Of a DNA stretch of 64,000 bases, positions 63,927-64,000 are shown one piece after another. The notes under the pieces are model-generated. The model ran no database searches, was not told the DNA's origin, and worked only from the letters and a program-made list of their open reading frames with translations. Numbering within the stretch: position 1 is the stretch's first letter; every line of letters starts with the position of its first letter. Both the position numbers and the translations under genes were made by a program. The stretch comes from Actinomadura luzonensis (lineage in GTDB: Bacteria; Actinomycetota; Actinomycetes; Streptosporangiales; Streptosporangiaceae), in NCBI RefSeq assembly GCF_022664455.2, contig NZ_JAKRKC020000001.1:186001-250000 (forward strand), given 5' to 3'.

Positions 63927-64000
63927 CGCGGCGGTACAGCGGCAATCGATTGCCAGAGCTACCCGTTGCCCCTTGTCCGCGGTGCTGGACCGGCGAGAGG

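Noticed and set aside
1..64000. CRISPR arrays and rRNA genes
   Set aside because: No regularly spaced repeats and no rRNA-like sequence were seen.

Overview
The window is high-GC actinomycete chromosome. Mycothiol-type (MshC) chemistry, an F420-type luciferase-like oxidoreductase, AfsR and StrR-type regulators, an SCO6745-family protein and many GTG/TTG starts all point to a filamentous actinomycete. Genus cannot be fixed from the sequence alone.

Region 1 (1-6.5 kb) is ordinary: a small secreted protein, an AraC regulator, a broken AfsR-type regulator, an SCO6745-family protein, a YCII protein, an MFS exporter and an LLM oxidoreductase. Region 2 (6.6-13.1 kb) carries a predicted conflict system: a 1,812-residue trypsin-like protease/NACHT-type NTPase/TPR protein with its Trypco2 partner. 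Next to it lies a gene graveyard with an inverted copy of the protease N-terminus, an orphan gene start and an ADP-ribosylglycohydrolase tail.

Region 3 (13.0-29.8 kb) is an accretion island. Three direct repeats, each holding the 3' half of a tRNA-Arg(UCU) gene plus extra shared sequence, lie at about 13.1, 23.4 and 29.6 kb. Between the first two is a complete Wadjet plasmid-defence operon (JetABCD, DUF2397/DUF2398 type) with an unknown companion gene and a UvrD remnant. Between the last two are a membrane protein gene broken by an IS256-family element, a GAF-like/membrane protein pair and an IS3 OrfA fragment. IS1182 and glycerate-kinase fragments follow at 30.1-30.9 kb.

Region 4 (30.9-63.7 kb) is a biosynthetic gene cluster for a phosphonate. 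PEP mutase (motif EDKQFPKRNS) makes the C-P bond. A homocitrate-synthase-like enzyme, split aconitase subunits and an isopropylmalate-dehydrogenase-like enzyme form an FR-900098-like route towards 2-oxo-4-phosphonobutyrate. The remaining genes are a set of repurposed primary-metabolism enzymes: an archaeal type II GAPDH homologue, phosphoglucose isomerase, inositol-phosphatase-like, PRPP-synthetase-like, APRT-like, threonine-aldolase-like and O-acetylhomoserine-sulfhydrylase-like proteins, an AmmeMemoRadiSam-type radical SAM enzyme, a PhyH dioxygenase and an acyl-CoA dehydrogenase. There are also an ATP-grasp ligase, three nucleotidyltransferase-fold and two kinase-fold proteins, and two different cysteine-activating enzymes (MshC-like and a full CysRS). 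A StrR-type regulator, an ABC exporter and a PqqD-like small protein complete it. I recognise no known product with this set; it is the best candidate in the window for an undescribed system.
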